53,728 nt of DNA from Pseudomonas nabeulensis (GTDB lineage Bacteria > Pseudomonadota > Gammaproteobacteria > Pseudomonadales > Pseudomonadaceae): positions 1-53,728 of the forward strand of contig NZ_QUZT01000049.1 of assembly GCF_004682045.1 (NCBI RefSeq), in the 5' to 3' direction. Within the stretch, counting starts at the first letter, position 1, and each line of letters starts with the position of its first letter. A program made the translations under genes and the position numbers. Below, in pieces: positions 1-9,500 of the stretch. The notes beneath the pieces were generated by a model. That model was not told the origin of the DNA. It saw only the letters and a program-made list of their open reading frames with translations, and made no database searches.

Positions 1-40
1 GAAAGCCGCTCATCTGCTGTTTCCTTAACTGACAGGCATT

Positions 41-63
41 GGGGCATGCCCCCTCCCACATTT
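41..63. repeat. Solitary half REP element
   Basis: GGGGCATGCCCCCTCCCACATTT is one arm of the REP family that recurs four more times in the window, here without a facing partner. The GCAT centre differs from the usual GCAAG. It lies just downstream of the amidase gene stop. Confidence 0.6.
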
Positions 64-77
64 GACCGAGTACGACG

Positions 78-845
78 TTACAGTCCGCGGTACTTTTCAT
101 TCAGGGCATACAGAATCGCGCAAGTCTCTGCATCCAGAAACCCGCAAAAGTCCCGTGGCCGGAAATGCATCTGAAACGCCCGCGTCCTGAGTTCAAACGC
201 CTGGCGATTCTGCGCCGGCTTATAGCCATAGCGCTGAAACGCCCGCTCCACCTCCACTTCCGGTGGTAACCCGACACAAAAGCGGCGCTGGTACATCGCC
301 CGCGTCGGCTCATCAAACCAGGCGCCTATACCCGCTTCGTACAGGCGCCGCCACGGCAGCCGAGGGCCGGGATCGCTCTTGCGCCAATACGCCACATCTG
401 AATGCCCGAGGATGTCCGTAGGACCGATCTGCGCAAAGCGCCCGAGGATGTCGCGAAGCAGCGCGACCAGCACCTGGATCTGTTCCTCCTCGTACGCAGG
501 AAACGTGAACATGCCAGCCTCATCCCGTGCCAGGTTGACGATCTCGATGCCAATCGCGCGGCTGTTGAGATTATCGCGGCCGCCCCATTGGCTGACCCCC
601 GCATGCCAGGCGCGCTTGTCCTCGTCGACCAGGCGAAACACCCGCAACTCGTCATAACCGGCGGCGCGGTAGCTGGACTCTTCAGGGTCGGGTAGCAAAT
701 AGTGCGCGCTGACCCCGTCTTCGGTCAGGGTGCGCAGGGACGCAGCAAAGGGTGCAGCGGTGTAATGCACGATCACTTGCTGCGCGGCTTCACCGTTGCG
801 TTCGTTGAAGCCTTTGGCAGGAAAACTGGTATCGATGACCAACAT
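78..845 (-). CDS. N-acetylmuramoyl-L-alanine amidase, AmpD/AmpDh3 type
   Basis: Predicted zinc amidase cleaving the bond between N-acetylmuramic acid and the stem peptide, in cell-wall turnover. Numbered from the chosen start, the zinc ligands typical of Amidase_2 are visible: His27 (VHYT), His148 (GHSD) and Asp158 (KSDPGP), with Glu101 in GIEIVN as a likely catalytic residue. The C-terminal ~75 residues resemble a PG_binding_1 domain. An upstream TTG at 863 is possible, but ATG at 845 has AGGA 8 bases before it and gives 255 residues, close to AmpDh3 of P. aeruginosa. No signal peptide is seen. AmpDh3 acts in the periplasm and has been linked to type VI secretion in P. aeruginosa; no such genes are nearby. 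The AmpDh2/AmiD relatives are less likely because there is no lipobox. Confidence 0.85.
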   Translation of the reverse strand: MLVIDTSFPAKGFNERNGEAAQQVIVHYTAAPFAASLRTLTEDGVSAHYLLPDPEESSYRAAGYDELRVFRLVDEDKRAWHAGVSQWGGRDNLNSRAIGIEIVNLARDEAGMFTFPAYEEEQIQVLVALLRDILGRFAQIGPTDILGHSDVAYWRKSDPGPRLPWRRLYEAGIGAWFDEPTRAMYQRRFCVGLPPEVEVERAFQRYGYKPAQNRQAFELRTRAFQMHFRPRDFCGFLDAETCAILYALNEKYRGL

Positions 846-895
846 GAGAACCGTCCTTTTCAATGCAGGCCGAGTCTTTCAGCCCGTTCAAGCGC

Positions 896-943
896 AAAAA
901 AATTACCGCCATCCTGAAGGCTTGCACCTTGAGGAGGCGGTAA
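896..943 (-). terminator. Rho-independent terminator after dsbS
   Basis: On the minus strand an outer TTACCGCC/GGCGGTAA stem (936-943 with 903-910) continues into an inner 9-bp stem with one mismatch (927-935 with 912-920) and is followed by a run of seven T (896-902). It lies 26 bases past the sensor kinase stop and fits an intrinsic terminator of the dsbR-dsbS transcript. Confidence 0.8.
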
Positions 944-969
944 CTATTTGGCACGTGAAAGAAAAGTGA

Positions 970-2292
970 TCAGCGGCGCAGCGGCATACCCAGCTCGACG
1001 CGCAGGCCATCGGCTTGACTGTCGAATTTCAGCGAGCAGGAACAGCGCTGCACAATCGCTTGCACGATGGCCAGGCCCAGTCCGCAGCCTTCGCTGTTGC
1101 CATTGCGCCAGAAGCGTTGGGTCAGGTATTGCAGGTCTTCGGCGGAAATTTGCTTGCCGTGGTCACGCACGCGAAAGACCACGTGATCGTCGGCGGTAAA
1201 CACGCTGAGTTCCACACGGGTGTCTGCCGGGGTATGGCGCAGGGCGTTATCCAGCAGGTTCCGCAAGGCGGCAACGGCCAGGCCGACCGGCATTTCCACC
1301 GGCGTGTCGCTGAGGTTGTCCGGCAGAATCAGGTCGATGCGCTGGTTGTCGCCGGCATTGGCATCTTCGATGGCCAAGCGTGCCACGTCCTCCGTGCTGG
1401 ACTGCAGGCCATCGTCGAACGACAGGCTGCCCTCGACGCGTGCCAGCAAGAGCAATTGCTCAAGCGTGCGGTGCAGGCGGTCGGCGCCTTCCTCGGCGTG
1501 GGCCAGCGACTGGTCGCGGGCGGCGCCTTCGGTCATGCGCGCCACTTGCAGGTGGGTCTTGATCGCCGTCAACGGGCTGCGCAGTTCGTGGGCGGCATCG
1601 CCGGTGAGGCGACGTTCGCGTTCGATGGTCTTGGCGATGCGTTGCAGTAACTGATTCTGGGTGTCCAGCAGCGGCTTGAGTTCACTGGGCAGCGGGTGAA
1701 TCTGCAACGGTTCGAGGGAGTCGGCGCTGCGACGCATCAGCGCATCGCGCATGCGGTTGAGCGGCAGCAGGCTCTGGCCGATGCCCAGCCACAGCAAGCA
1801 CAGGCAACCCAGCATCGCCACGCCCACCGGCACCGACGCCGCCAGCAGGATCGACAGGTTCAGCGCCTCGCGCTCTACCTGGCGGTCGGCGGTGGTAATC
1901 AGCAGGTCGCCACGGGACAGTGTGAAGCTGCGCCAGCCGACACCGTCGATCACCTGGTCACGAAAGCCGCTCTTGCGCGACTCCAGGCCTTCATCCGGGG
2001 TGGTATGGCTACGCGCCAGGATTTCCCCGCGCAACGAGCTGACCTGGCACGCCATGCCGCCCGGCACATGCAGTTGTTCGGCGCTGAAATGCGCGCCACC
2101 GCTGACACTGGCCAGGCCCGGCATCTGCTCGGTCAGCCCGGCCACCATGCGCGCGGAGGCCACCAGCCGTTGGTCGAGGGAGAACATCATCTGGTTGCGC
2201 AAGTCGTTGAGCATCCAGGCGGCGGCCAAGGCCCAGATCAATACAAAAGCGGCGCCCAGCTTGAACGTGAGGCGCAGGCGCAGGCTTTTCAC
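970..2292 (-). CDS. dsbS: Sensor histidine kinase DsbS
   Basis: Inner-membrane sensor kinase of 440 residues. A first membrane segment (about 10-30), a periplasmic sensor region (about 31-146) and a second membrane segment (about 147-172) precede a linker and the H-box GDAAHELRSP with His235. An N-box (LLDNALRH) and a G2 box (GCGLGLAI) follow. The G1 box reads DHGKQI rather than the usual D-x-G-x-G, which is odd. It starts at GTG and overlaps the dsbR stop by four bases (GTGA), so the pair is translationally coupled. Position beside dsbDEG matches PA2480, the copper-responsive DsbS of P. aeruginosa. Copper sensing here is inferred from that match only. Confidence 0.82.
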   Translation of the reverse strand: MKSLRLRLTFKLGAAFVLIWALAAAWMLNDLRNQMMFSLDQRLVASARMVAGLTEQMPGLASVSGGAHFSAEQLHVPGGMACQVSSLRGEILARSHTTPDEGLESRKSGFRDQVIDGVGWRSFTLSRGDLLITTADRQVEREALNLSILLAASVPVGVAMLGCLCLLWLGIGQSLLPLNRMRDALMRRSADSLEPLQIHPLPSELKPLLDTQNQLLQRIAKTIERERRLTGDAAHELRSPLTAIKTHLQVARMTEGAARDQSLAHAEEGADRLHRTLEQLLLLARVEGSLSFDDGLQSSTEDVARLAIEDANAGDNQRIDLILPDNLSDTPVEMPVGLAVAALRNLLDNALRHTPADTRVELSVFTADDHVVFRVRDHGKQISAEDLQYLTQRFWRNGNSEGCGLGLAIVQAIVQRCSCSLKFDSQADGLRVELGMPLRR

Positions 2293-2969
2293 GAGGCGTC
2301 GTCCCCGCCATCCGCCGGCCCCAGGCGATAGCCGAGGCCGCGTACGGTCTCGACGATGCCGTTGCCCAATTTGCGCCGCAGGTGGTGGATGTGCACGTTG
2401 AGGGCATTGCTTTCCAGCTCATCGTTGAAGCCGTAGACGCTGTCCTTGAGCTGTTCGCTGGACAGAACGCGGCCCTTGTTGTGCAGCAGTGCTTGCAGCA
2501 GGGCCTGTTCGCGACGGGACAAATCCACCGGCTCGCCGCCCAGAAAGGTTTCGCGGCTGCTCGGGTCGTACGCCAGGCGACCATGTTCGATCAGGTTGAC
2601 ACTGCGCCCCGCCACCCGTCGCAGCAGGGTTTGCAGGCGTGCGGCGAGTTCGCGCAGGTCGAAGGGTTTGAGCAGATAGTCATCGGCCCCGGCTTGCAGG
2701 CCGTCGACACGGTTGGTCACCGAGTCCCGTGCGGTGAGGATCAGCACGGGGATTTCCAGGCCCTGGCTGCGCTGTTGTTGCAGCAACTTGAGGCCGTCCT
2801 CATCCGGCAGGCCGAGGTCGAGCACCATGATGTCGAACGTAGCGGCCTTGAGCATGGCCCGCGCCGCCGCCGCCGTGCCCACACGCTCCACGGTAAACCC
2901 CTGGGCGGTGAGGCCGGCCACGATGCCGCTGGCGATCAGTTCGTCGTCTTCGCAGACCAGTACGTGCAT
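2289..2969 (-). CDS. dsbR: OmpR-family response regulator DsbR
   Basis: A 226-residue response regulator. The receiver domain (1-115) has the acidic pair in CEDDE, phospho-acceptor Asp51 in VLDLGLP, a Thr/Ser position (LTARD) and Lys101 (LLKPF). The C-terminal winged helix (about 125-220) shows NVHIHHLRRKL and the VRGLGYRLG ending. It is the first gene of a two-gene operon with the kinase and diverges from dsbD. It corresponds to PA2479 (DsbR), which activates dsbDEG in P. aeruginosa. The tandem repeat in the divergent spacer is its most likely binding site. Confidence 0.87.
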   Translation of the reverse strand: MHVLVCEDDELIASGIVAGLTAQGFTVERVGTAAAARAMLKAATFDIMVLDLGLPDEDGLKLLQQQRSQGLEIPVLILTARDSVTNRVDGLQAGADDYLLKPFDLRELAARLQTLLRRVAGRSVNLIEHGRLAYDPSSRETFLGGEPVDLSRREQALLQALLHNKGRVLSSEQLKDSVYGFNDELESNALNVHIHHLRRKLGNGIVETVRGLGYRLGPADGGDDAS

Positions 2970-3078
2970 GCTGAACCCTTCATGAAAGATGGGGGGATTA
3001 GAAAAGGCACAGATTAAGCGCGCATTATGCCGCCAAAGTTCGCAACATCAGACATTCCCTACACTCTAGAATAGCGCC

Positions 3079-3099
3079 CGGTTAATCATCGGTTAATCA
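3079..3099. promoter_or_regulatory. Tandem direct repeat, probable DsbR operator
   Basis: CGGTTAATCA occurs exactly twice, at 3079-3088 and 3090-3099, with 11-bp spacing. That is about one helical turn, as expected for an OmpR-type dimer. It lies between dsbR and dsbD. A possible minus-strand -10, TATTCT, is at 3068-3073, which would put the repeat over the dsbRS -35 region. A 13-bp palindrome CACACATTGTGTG follows at 3104-3116. The role is inferred from position and phasing. Confidence 0.6.
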
Positions 3100-3144
3100 A
3101 CGCCACACATTGTGTGCCTACTTGCAACGAACTAAGGCTTGACC

Positions 3145-4872
3145 ATGCGGCATCTGTTTACCTTTCTGCTGGTGTTGTTCGCGGGATTCGCCCAAGCGTC
3201 ACCGGGCAACCCGTTTGAGACCAAACCCGATTTCCTCCCGGTGGGCAAGGCCTTCACCTTTACCTCCGAACGTCTCGAAAGCGGCGAGACCCAGCTGTAT
3301 TGGCAGATTGCCGACGGTTATTACCTGTACAAACAGCGCATGAAATTCGACGGCCTGGCCGAGAAACCGACGCTGCCTCAGGGTGAAGCCCATAGCGATG
3401 AGTTCTTCGGCGACCAAGAAGTGTATCGCCAGGGCCTGGAAGTGAAGATCCCCGCCGGCGTCACCGGCCAGGTCAAGCTGGGCTGGCAGGGCTGCGCCGA
3501 TGCAGGCCTGTGCTACCCGCCGCAGTCGATCACCGTGGACCTGGGCGGTAATCCCGCCGTGGCGGCCACCGCCGAAGCCCAGGACCAGAGCCTGGCCAGT
3601 GGCCTGCAACAGCGCAGCCTGGGGTGGAGCCTGCTGATTTTCTTTGGCCTGGGCCTGCTGTTGGCCTTCGCCCCTTGCTCGCTGCCGATGTTGCCGATTC
3701 TTGCTGGCCTGGTGGTCGGCAGTGGCGCCAGCCCGCGTCGCGGTTTTGCCCTGGCCAGCAGCTATGTGGTGTGCATGGCGTTGGTGTATGCAGCCCTCGG
3801 TGTACTCGCGGCGCTACTGGGCGGCAACCTCGCGGCCTGGCTGCAAACGCCGTGGATCCTCGGCAGTTTCGCCGCGTTGTTCGTGATCCTTGCCCTGCCG
3901 ATGTTCGGTTTTTTTGAACTGCAACTGCCGGCCTTCCTGCGTGATCGCCTGGACACCGTCAGCCGCCAGCAAAGCGGCGGCAGCCTGGTGGGCGCGGGGA
4001 TTCTCGGCGCACTCTCCGGCCTGCTGGTCGGCCCGTGCATGACCGCGCCCCTCGCCGGTGCCCTGCTGTATATCGCCCAAAGCGGTAACGCGCTGCATGG
4101 CGGCCTGATCCTGTTCGCCATGGGCATCGGCATCGGCATCCCGCTGTTGTTGCTGGTGACCGTGGGCAACCGCTTCCTGCCTAAACCCGGCACCTGGATG
4201 AACGTGCTCAAGGGCATCTTCGGCTTCCTGTTCCTCGGCACCGCCGTGCTGATGATTCGCCCGGTGATCGGTGAAAGCCTGTGGATCGGCCTGTGGGGCG
4301 CATTGGCCCTGGTAATGGCTTACTGCGGTTGGACCCTCGCTCGCGAATACGGCCTGGCCGCCAAGGTGTTCGGCGCCGGGTCCCTGCTGTTGGGCCTGTG
4401 GGGCGCGGTGTTGGTGGTGGGCGCGGCCGGTGGCAGCGATGACCTGTGGCAACCGTTGAAGGTCTACAGCGGCTCTCGCGTTGCCGACAGCGCCAGCGCC
4501 CACGACGCCTTTATGACCATCAGCGACCCGGCCATCCTGCAAAGCCAGCTCGACAGCGCCAAGGTCCAGGGCCAATGGGTGCTGGTGGACTACTACGCCG
4601 ACTGGTGCGTGTCGTGCAAGATCATGGAAAAACAGGTGTTCGGCAAACCCGAGGTGATGGACGCGTTGAAAGACGTGCGCCTGCTGCGCCTGGACGTCAC
4701 CGCCGACAACGCCGCCAGCCGCGAGCTGCTCGGCCGCTACAAAGTGCCGGGGCCACCGAGCTTTGTGTGGATCGGCCCGGACGGCGAAGAACGCCGCGCC
4801 CAACGCATCACCGGCGAAGTGGATGCCGCCGCTTTCCTGCAACGCTGGACGCAAACTCGAGACGCGCCCTGA
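3145..4872 (+). CDS. dsbD: Thiol:disulfide interchange protein DsbD
   Basis: Inner-membrane reductant conduit of 575 residues that passes electrons from cytoplasmic thioredoxin to periplasmic partners. A signal peptide (about 1-18) is followed by an N-terminal DsbD-alpha domain with Cys117 and Cys123. A multi-span membrane domain carries Cys178 (FAPCSLP) and Cys298 (GPCMTAP). A C-terminal thioredoxin domain has Cys488-V-S-Cys491. All six redox cysteines of the family are present. ATG at 3145 is preferred over TTG at 3139 because AAGG lies 7 bases upstream of it. The stop overlaps the next start (TGATG). As a second DsbD beside dsbG it fits DsbD2 of Pseudomonas, serving the isomerase/reductase branch. 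Confidence 0.93.
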   Translation: MRHLFTFLLVLFAGFAQASPGNPFETKPDFLPVGKAFTFTSERLESGETQLYWQIADGYYLYKQRMKFDGLAEKPTLPQGEAHSDEFFGDQEVYRQGLEVKIPAGVTGQVKLGWQGCADAGLCYPPQSITVDLGGNPAVAATAEAQDQSLASGLQQRSLGWSLLIFFGLGLLLAFAPCSLPMLPILAGLVVGSGASPRRGFALASSYVVCMALVYAALGVLAALLGGNLAAWLQTPWILGSFAALFVILALPMFGFFELQLPAFLRDRLDTVSRQQSGGSLVGAGILGALSGLLVGPCMTAPLAGALLYIAQSGNALHGGLILFAMGIGIGIPLLLLVTVGNRFLPKPGTWMNVLKGIFGFLFLGTAVLMIRPVIGESLWIGLWGALALVMAYCGWTLAREYGLAAKVFGAGSLLLGLWGAVLVVGAAGGSDDLWQPLKVYSGSRVADSASAHDAFMTISDPAILQSQLDSAKVQGQWVLVDYYADWCVSCKIMEKQVFGKPEVMDALKDVRLLRLDVTADNAASRELLGRYKVPGPPSFVWIGPDGEERRAQRITGEVDAAAFLQRWTQTRDAP

Positions 4873-5717
4873 TGCTGACCCTGACCATCGGCACCTTCGC
4901 CATCGCCCTGAACCATATCCTGCTGATCAGTGCGCTGATCCTCGCCACCCTGGTGGGCTGGCGCGTGGCCAAGCGCGGCGGTGAAAACCCGGAATCGGTG
5001 CTGTTCAGCCTGTTCCTGCTGGGCATGCTGGCGGCGCGCATCAGCTTTGTATTGATGTACTGGGATGAGTACAGCAACGACTGGCTGCAAATGGTCGACC
5101 TGCGCGATGGCGGCTTTCTCGCCTGGCCCGGCGTGATCGTGCTGATCCTCGGCGCGCTGGCCTACGGCTGGCGCCGCCCGCCCCTGCGCACGCCGCTGAG
5201 CGCCGGGGTCATCACTGGCCTGGTGTTCTGGGGCATGGCCAGCCTGGCACTGAACCTGTACGACAAGGGCTCGCAGCTGCCCGACATCACCCTGCGCAAT
5301 GCCAATGGCGACGTGGTGCAATTGGCCGACTACAAAGGCGGCCCGCTGGTGATCAACCTGTGGGCCACCTGGTGCCCACCGTGCCGACGCGAAATGCCGG
5401 TGCTGGAACGCGCACAACACCAACGCCCTGACGTGACCTTCCTGTTCGTCAACCAGGCCGAGAGCATGCAAAGCGTCAGTACCTTCCTCGCCACCCAAGG
5501 CCTGACCCTGGATAACGTGCTGTTCGACGCCAGCGGCCGCCTCGGCCAGGCCGTGGGCTCCATGGCCTTGCCCACCACCCTGTTCTACCAAGCCGATGGG
5601 CGCCTGATCAACAGCCACCTGGGCGAGTTGTCACACGCCAGCCTGGCCCGCGCCATGGAACCCTTCGACACCGCCACAACAAGGAAACCGACATGCCAAG
5701 CCTCCGCCACCTGCTGA
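4872..5717 (+). CDS. dsbE: Membrane-anchored TlpA/DsbE-like thioredoxin
   Basis: A 281-residue protein with an N-terminal membrane region of about four segments (about 5-30, 43-63, 84-100, 110-128) and a C-terminal periplasmic thioredoxin domain with the motif WATWCPPC (Cys168, Cys171) and a downstream ALPTT loop. The membrane part is much longer than the single anchor of CcmG/DsbE and vaguely recalls a prolipoprotein diacylglyceryl transferase fold, a resemblance I cannot test. It starts at the ATG overlapping the dsbD stop and ends 25 bases inside dsbG, so the three genes form a tight operon. The product is probably reduced by DsbD. It matches PA2477, called DsbE in P. aeruginosa, but need not act in cytochrome c maturation. 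Confidence 0.8.
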   Translation: MLTLTIGTFAIALNHILLISALILATLVGWRVAKRGGENPESVLFSLFLLGMLAARISFVLMYWDEYSNDWLQMVDLRDGGFLAWPGVIVLILGALAYGWRRPPLRTPLSAGVITGLVFWGMASLALNLYDKGSQLPDITLRNANGDVVQLADYKGGPLVINLWATWCPPCRREMPVLERAQHQRPDVTFLFVNQAESMQSVSTFLATQGLTLDNVLFDASGRLGQAVGSMALPTTLFYQADGRLINSHLGELSHASLARAMEPFDTATTRKPTCQASATC

Positions 5718-6454
5718 TCTCACTACCGCTGACGCTGGCGGTCACCCTGGCCCATGCCGAAGACTGGCCCGCACCGATCAAACAGATCGAAGCCAAGGGC
5801 GCCAAGATCCTCGGCAAATTCGACGCTCCCAGTGGGCTCACCGGCTACGCCGCGCAATACCAGAACCGTGGCATGGCGCTGTACCTGACCGCCGACGGCA
5901 ACAGCGTGATCGCCGGCAACCTGTACGATGCCCAAGGCAACGACCTGAGCAGCGCGCCCCTGGAAAAACTGGTGTACGCGCCGATGGCCAAGGAAGTCTG
6001 GGCCAAGATGGAAAAAAGCAGCTGGATCCAGGACGGCGACGTCAAGGCGCCACGCATCGTCTACCTGTTCAGCGACCCCAACTGCCCCTATTGCAACATG
6101 TTCTGGGAACAGGCCCGTCCTTGGGTGAAGGCCGGTAAGGTGCAGTTGCGCCACATCATGGTCGGCATTATCCGCGAAGACAGCGCGGCAAAATCGGCGG
6201 CATTGTTCGCGGCAAAAGACCCGCAAAAGGCGCTGGAAGAACATGAGGCCGCCGGCAAGGGCAGCAAGTTGCAGCCGCTGGCCAAGATCCCGGCAAACAT
6301 CGAGGCCAAGCTCGATGCCAATATGAAGTTGATGGATGAATTGGAGTTGTCGGCGACGCCGGCGATTTTTTATCTGGATGACAAGGGTGGGTTGCAGCAA
6401 CAGCAGGGGGCGCCGTCGCCGGAGAAGTTGGCCAAGATCATGGGGCCGAAATAA
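5693..6454 (+). CDS. dsbG: Thiol:disulfide interchange protein DsbG
   Basis: Periplasmic protein of 253 residues with a signal peptide (about 1-22, cut after AHA), an N-terminal dimerisation-type region, and a DsbC/DsbG thioredoxin domain with Cys131-P-Y-Cys134 and the cis-proline loop SATPAIFY. The CPYC centre and Thr-cis-Pro are as in DsbG, which keeps single cysteines of exported proteins reduced or isomerises disulfides. AAGGA precedes the ATG. It is last in dsbDEG, with DsbD upstream as the expected electron donor. It corresponds to PA2476. Confidence 0.88.
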   Translation: MPSLRHLLISLPLTLAVTLAHAEDWPAPIKQIEAKGAKILGKFDAPSGLTGYAAQYQNRGMALYLTADGNSVIAGNLYDAQGNDLSSAPLEKLVYAPMAKEVWAKMEKSSWIQDGDVKAPRIVYLFSDPNCPYCNMFWEQARPWVKAGKVQLRHIMVGIIREDSAAKSAALFAAKDPQKALEEHEAAGKGSKLQPLAKIPANIEAKLDANMKLMDELELSATPAIFYLDDKGGLQQQQGAPSPEKLAKIMGPK

Positions 6455-6460
6455 GCGGCG

Positions 6461-6575
6461 CCTGTGAGGGCCTCATCGGGGGCAAGCCCCCTCCCACATT
6501 TTGACCTGTGAATACATTCAAGTGTGGGAGGGGCGGTGCGACGATTCGACTGGCCCCCGATGAGGCCCTCACAGG
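6461..6575. repeat. REP pair (REPIN) between dsbG and pvdL
   Basis: Two inverted REP arms. The outer 22 bases (6461-6482 and 6554-6575) are perfect inverse complements, and the left arm continues to GGGGGCAAGCCCCCTCCCACATT. In the right arm the short GCTTG centre is replaced by a 20-base segment (6534-6553, between GGGAGGGG and CCCCCGAT). It lies between the convergent ends of dsbG and pvdL and may act as a barrier or 3' mRNA stabiliser for both. Confidence 0.85.
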
Positions 6576-6584
6576 CAATGAAGA

Positions 6585-9500
6585 TTAAAGCCCCTCCAGT
6601 TCAGCCATCAAATCACTCAACCGATCCACCTTCTCCGCACTGATCTCATTGGCCGCCAGCCCCTCGATATACTCGGCCAGCTCCGCCACCGTGCTGCATT
6701 CGAACATCGCCCTGAGCGGCACATCCCGTTGCAAGGTCTTCTGCACCCGCGAGGCAATTTGCGTGGCCAGCAACGAGTGCCCGCCCAGTTCGAAGAAGTT
6801 GTCCTGCACCCCTACCCGTTCAACCTTCAGCACCTCAGCCCAGATCGCGGCCAACGTGGTTTCCAGTTCGGTACGCGGCGCCAGGTAGTCCTGGCTGTGC
6901 AATTGGCCGATTTCCAGATCGGGCAACGCCTTGCGGTCGAGTTTGCCGTTGGCATTCAGCGGCAGGCGTTCAAGCCATAGCCAGTGCAGCGGCACCATGT
7001 ATTCCGGCAGTTCGGCGCGCAAGCGTTGCTTGATGCGGTCCAGGCGTTCGCCGGGGCTCAGCGCGGTGTCGGCGGCCACCAGATAGCCCACCAGGTGCTT
7101 GCCGTTGACGCCCTCCTGCACGCCCACCGCTCCATCGCGAACTTCCGGTTGCTCATGCAGGCGCGCTTCGATTTCACCCAGTTCGATGCGGTAGCCGCGA
7201 ATCTTCACTTGATGGTCGATACGCCCGACGTATTCCAGCACGCCGTCACTGCGGCGGCGCGCCAGGTCGCCGGTGCGATACAGGCGTTCGCCCGGCGCAC
7301 CGAACGGGTTCGGCACAAACACCGGTGCAGTGCGCAGTGGGTCGCTGACATAACCGCGCCCCACCCCGGTGCCCGCCACGCACAGCTCGCCGACTGCGCC
7401 TTGGGGCACCAGCTCCAGCGCGCCATTGAGCAGGTACAGGCGGTTGTTGTCGGTGGGCGTACCAATCGGCAGATAAGTGCCACGGGTCGAGGCCAGGTCG
7501 ACGCGGTAGAACGCCACATCGTCCGAGCATTCCGCCGGACCATAGGCATTCACCAGGCCAATCTGCGGATAACGTTGCAACCATTGGTGCGCCAGCTCCG
7601 GTGGCATCGCTTCACCGGTCGGCAGCATCCAGCGCAGGCCGTCGAGGTTGATGCGGTCCTGGGCGAGCATGCCCTGGATCAGTGACGGCACGCTCTCCAG
7701 CACCGTGATGCCCTGCGCCTGGACATGCTCCAGCAAGCCTTGCGGATCATGGGCCAGCGTGTTCGGCACAATGTCCACCCGCGCACCAAACAACGGCGCG
7801 GCGAGGAACTGCCACACGGAAATATCGAAGCTTTGCGAGGCGGTCTGGGCGATCACATCCGCCTCACTCAGGTCCAGGTACGGCACCTTGCTCAGTTGGT
7901 TATTGAGCATGCCGCGCTGTTCCACCATCACGCCTTTGGGCAGGCCAGTGGAGCCCGAGGTGTAGATCACGTAGGCGAGGTTGTCCGGGGCGCTATAGAC
8001 ACCTGGGTTTTCGCCACGCGCCGGGATTTCCTCCCACACCAGCAATGAGCAATCGAAGCCTTCCAGCAACGCAATGGCCTGCTCGCGACACGCCTCGGTG
8101 CATACCAGCAGCGGCGTACGGCTCAGGTCGATGATGCTGCGCAAGCGCTGGCTGGGCAGGCCAGGGTCCAACGGCAAGTAACCGGCGCCGGCCTTGAAGC
8201 TGCCGATGATCATGCCCAGCAGGTCGAGGTTGCGCTCGGCCAGCAACGCCACCGGTTGGTCCAGGCCAACGCTCGCTGCGATCAAGGCATGGCCCAGGCC
8301 GTTACTGCGGCGGTTCAGTTCGTCATAGGTCCATTGCTGGTCGAGGCAACTGGCGGCGATACGCTGTGGATGCGCGGCCACCTGGGCTTCGAACAGTTCG
8401 ACGTAGCTGCGCTCCAGCGGATACGCGTGCGCGCTCTGGTTGCAGCCGTCCACCAGGAACTCACGTTCCTGCTCGCCAATCAGCGGCAGCTCGGCCATGT
8501 CGCCATGGAAGCCCTGCACCAGCGCCAGCAGCAGGCGCTTGAACTCGCCGAGCATGCCTTGCACGGTACTTTCGTCGAAGTAGCGCTGGTCGTAGGACAG
8601 GTGCAAGCCCAGGTCATCACCGGGGTAGCACACCGCCGTCAGCGGGAAGTTGGTGTGAGTACGGCCAGAGTCCGAGGTGGCATTCAGGCTTTGTGCGCGG
8701 TCCAGCACCGAGACTTCCACCGGGGCGTTTTCGAACACGAACAGGCTGTCGAACAGCGGCTGGCCCTTGGGCAGTTCGCTGTGTTCCTGGATGGTCACCA
8801 GCGGCAGGTATTCGTACTCGCGCAGTTGCATATTGCTGTCGAGCAGGCCGCTCAGCCATTGGCGCACGCTGCACTTCTGATCGTCCTCGGGCAGCTTCAC
8901 CCGCAGCGCAATACTGTTGATGAACAGGCCGACGGTGCGTTGCATCTCGGGCATTTCCACCGGTCGCCCGGCCACGGTAACGCCGAACAGCACATCACGA
9001 TCGCCGCTCAGGCGGCGCAGCACCAACGCCCACGCCGCTTGGGCGAAAGTGTTGACGGTCAGTTGATGGGCCTGGGCCAGCTCACGCAATTGCGCGCCGT
9101 CACGGGCATCGAGACGGGTGTAGCAATCGCCCACCACCATGCCGCCGTGGCCCGCGTGATCACGCATAAAGGGCCGGTCGCTCGGAATCGGCGTAGTGCG
9201 CTCGAAGCCTCGCAGGTTCTGCTGCCACCACTGGCGTGCTTCATTCAAATTCTGGCGTTGCAGCCAGGCGATGTAATCGCGATAGCGCGGCGGCGTGGCC
9301 AGTTGCGCGTCGCGGCCTTCGCCGAGGGCCATGTAGAGCTCGAAGAAGTCATTCATCAGCAGCGAACGGCACCACGCATCGATGAGGATGTGGTGGTTGC
9401 TCATCATGAACCAGTAGCGCTCGGCGCCGACGCGGATCAAGCGCAGGTGGAACGGCGCCTGGTTGAGCAGATCGAAACCCGCTTCGCGCTCGGACTTGAG

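Noticed and set aside
4446..4871. N-terminal extension of the dsbE frame into dsbD
   Set aside because: The extension is out of frame with dsbD and has no domain. The ATG overlapping the dsbD stop starts a normal membrane protein.
5670..5692. Hfq/Crc motif before dsbG (ACAACAAGGAAACC)
   Set aside because: It breaks the A-A-N-A-A-N-A-A pattern at the GG of the ribosome-binding site.
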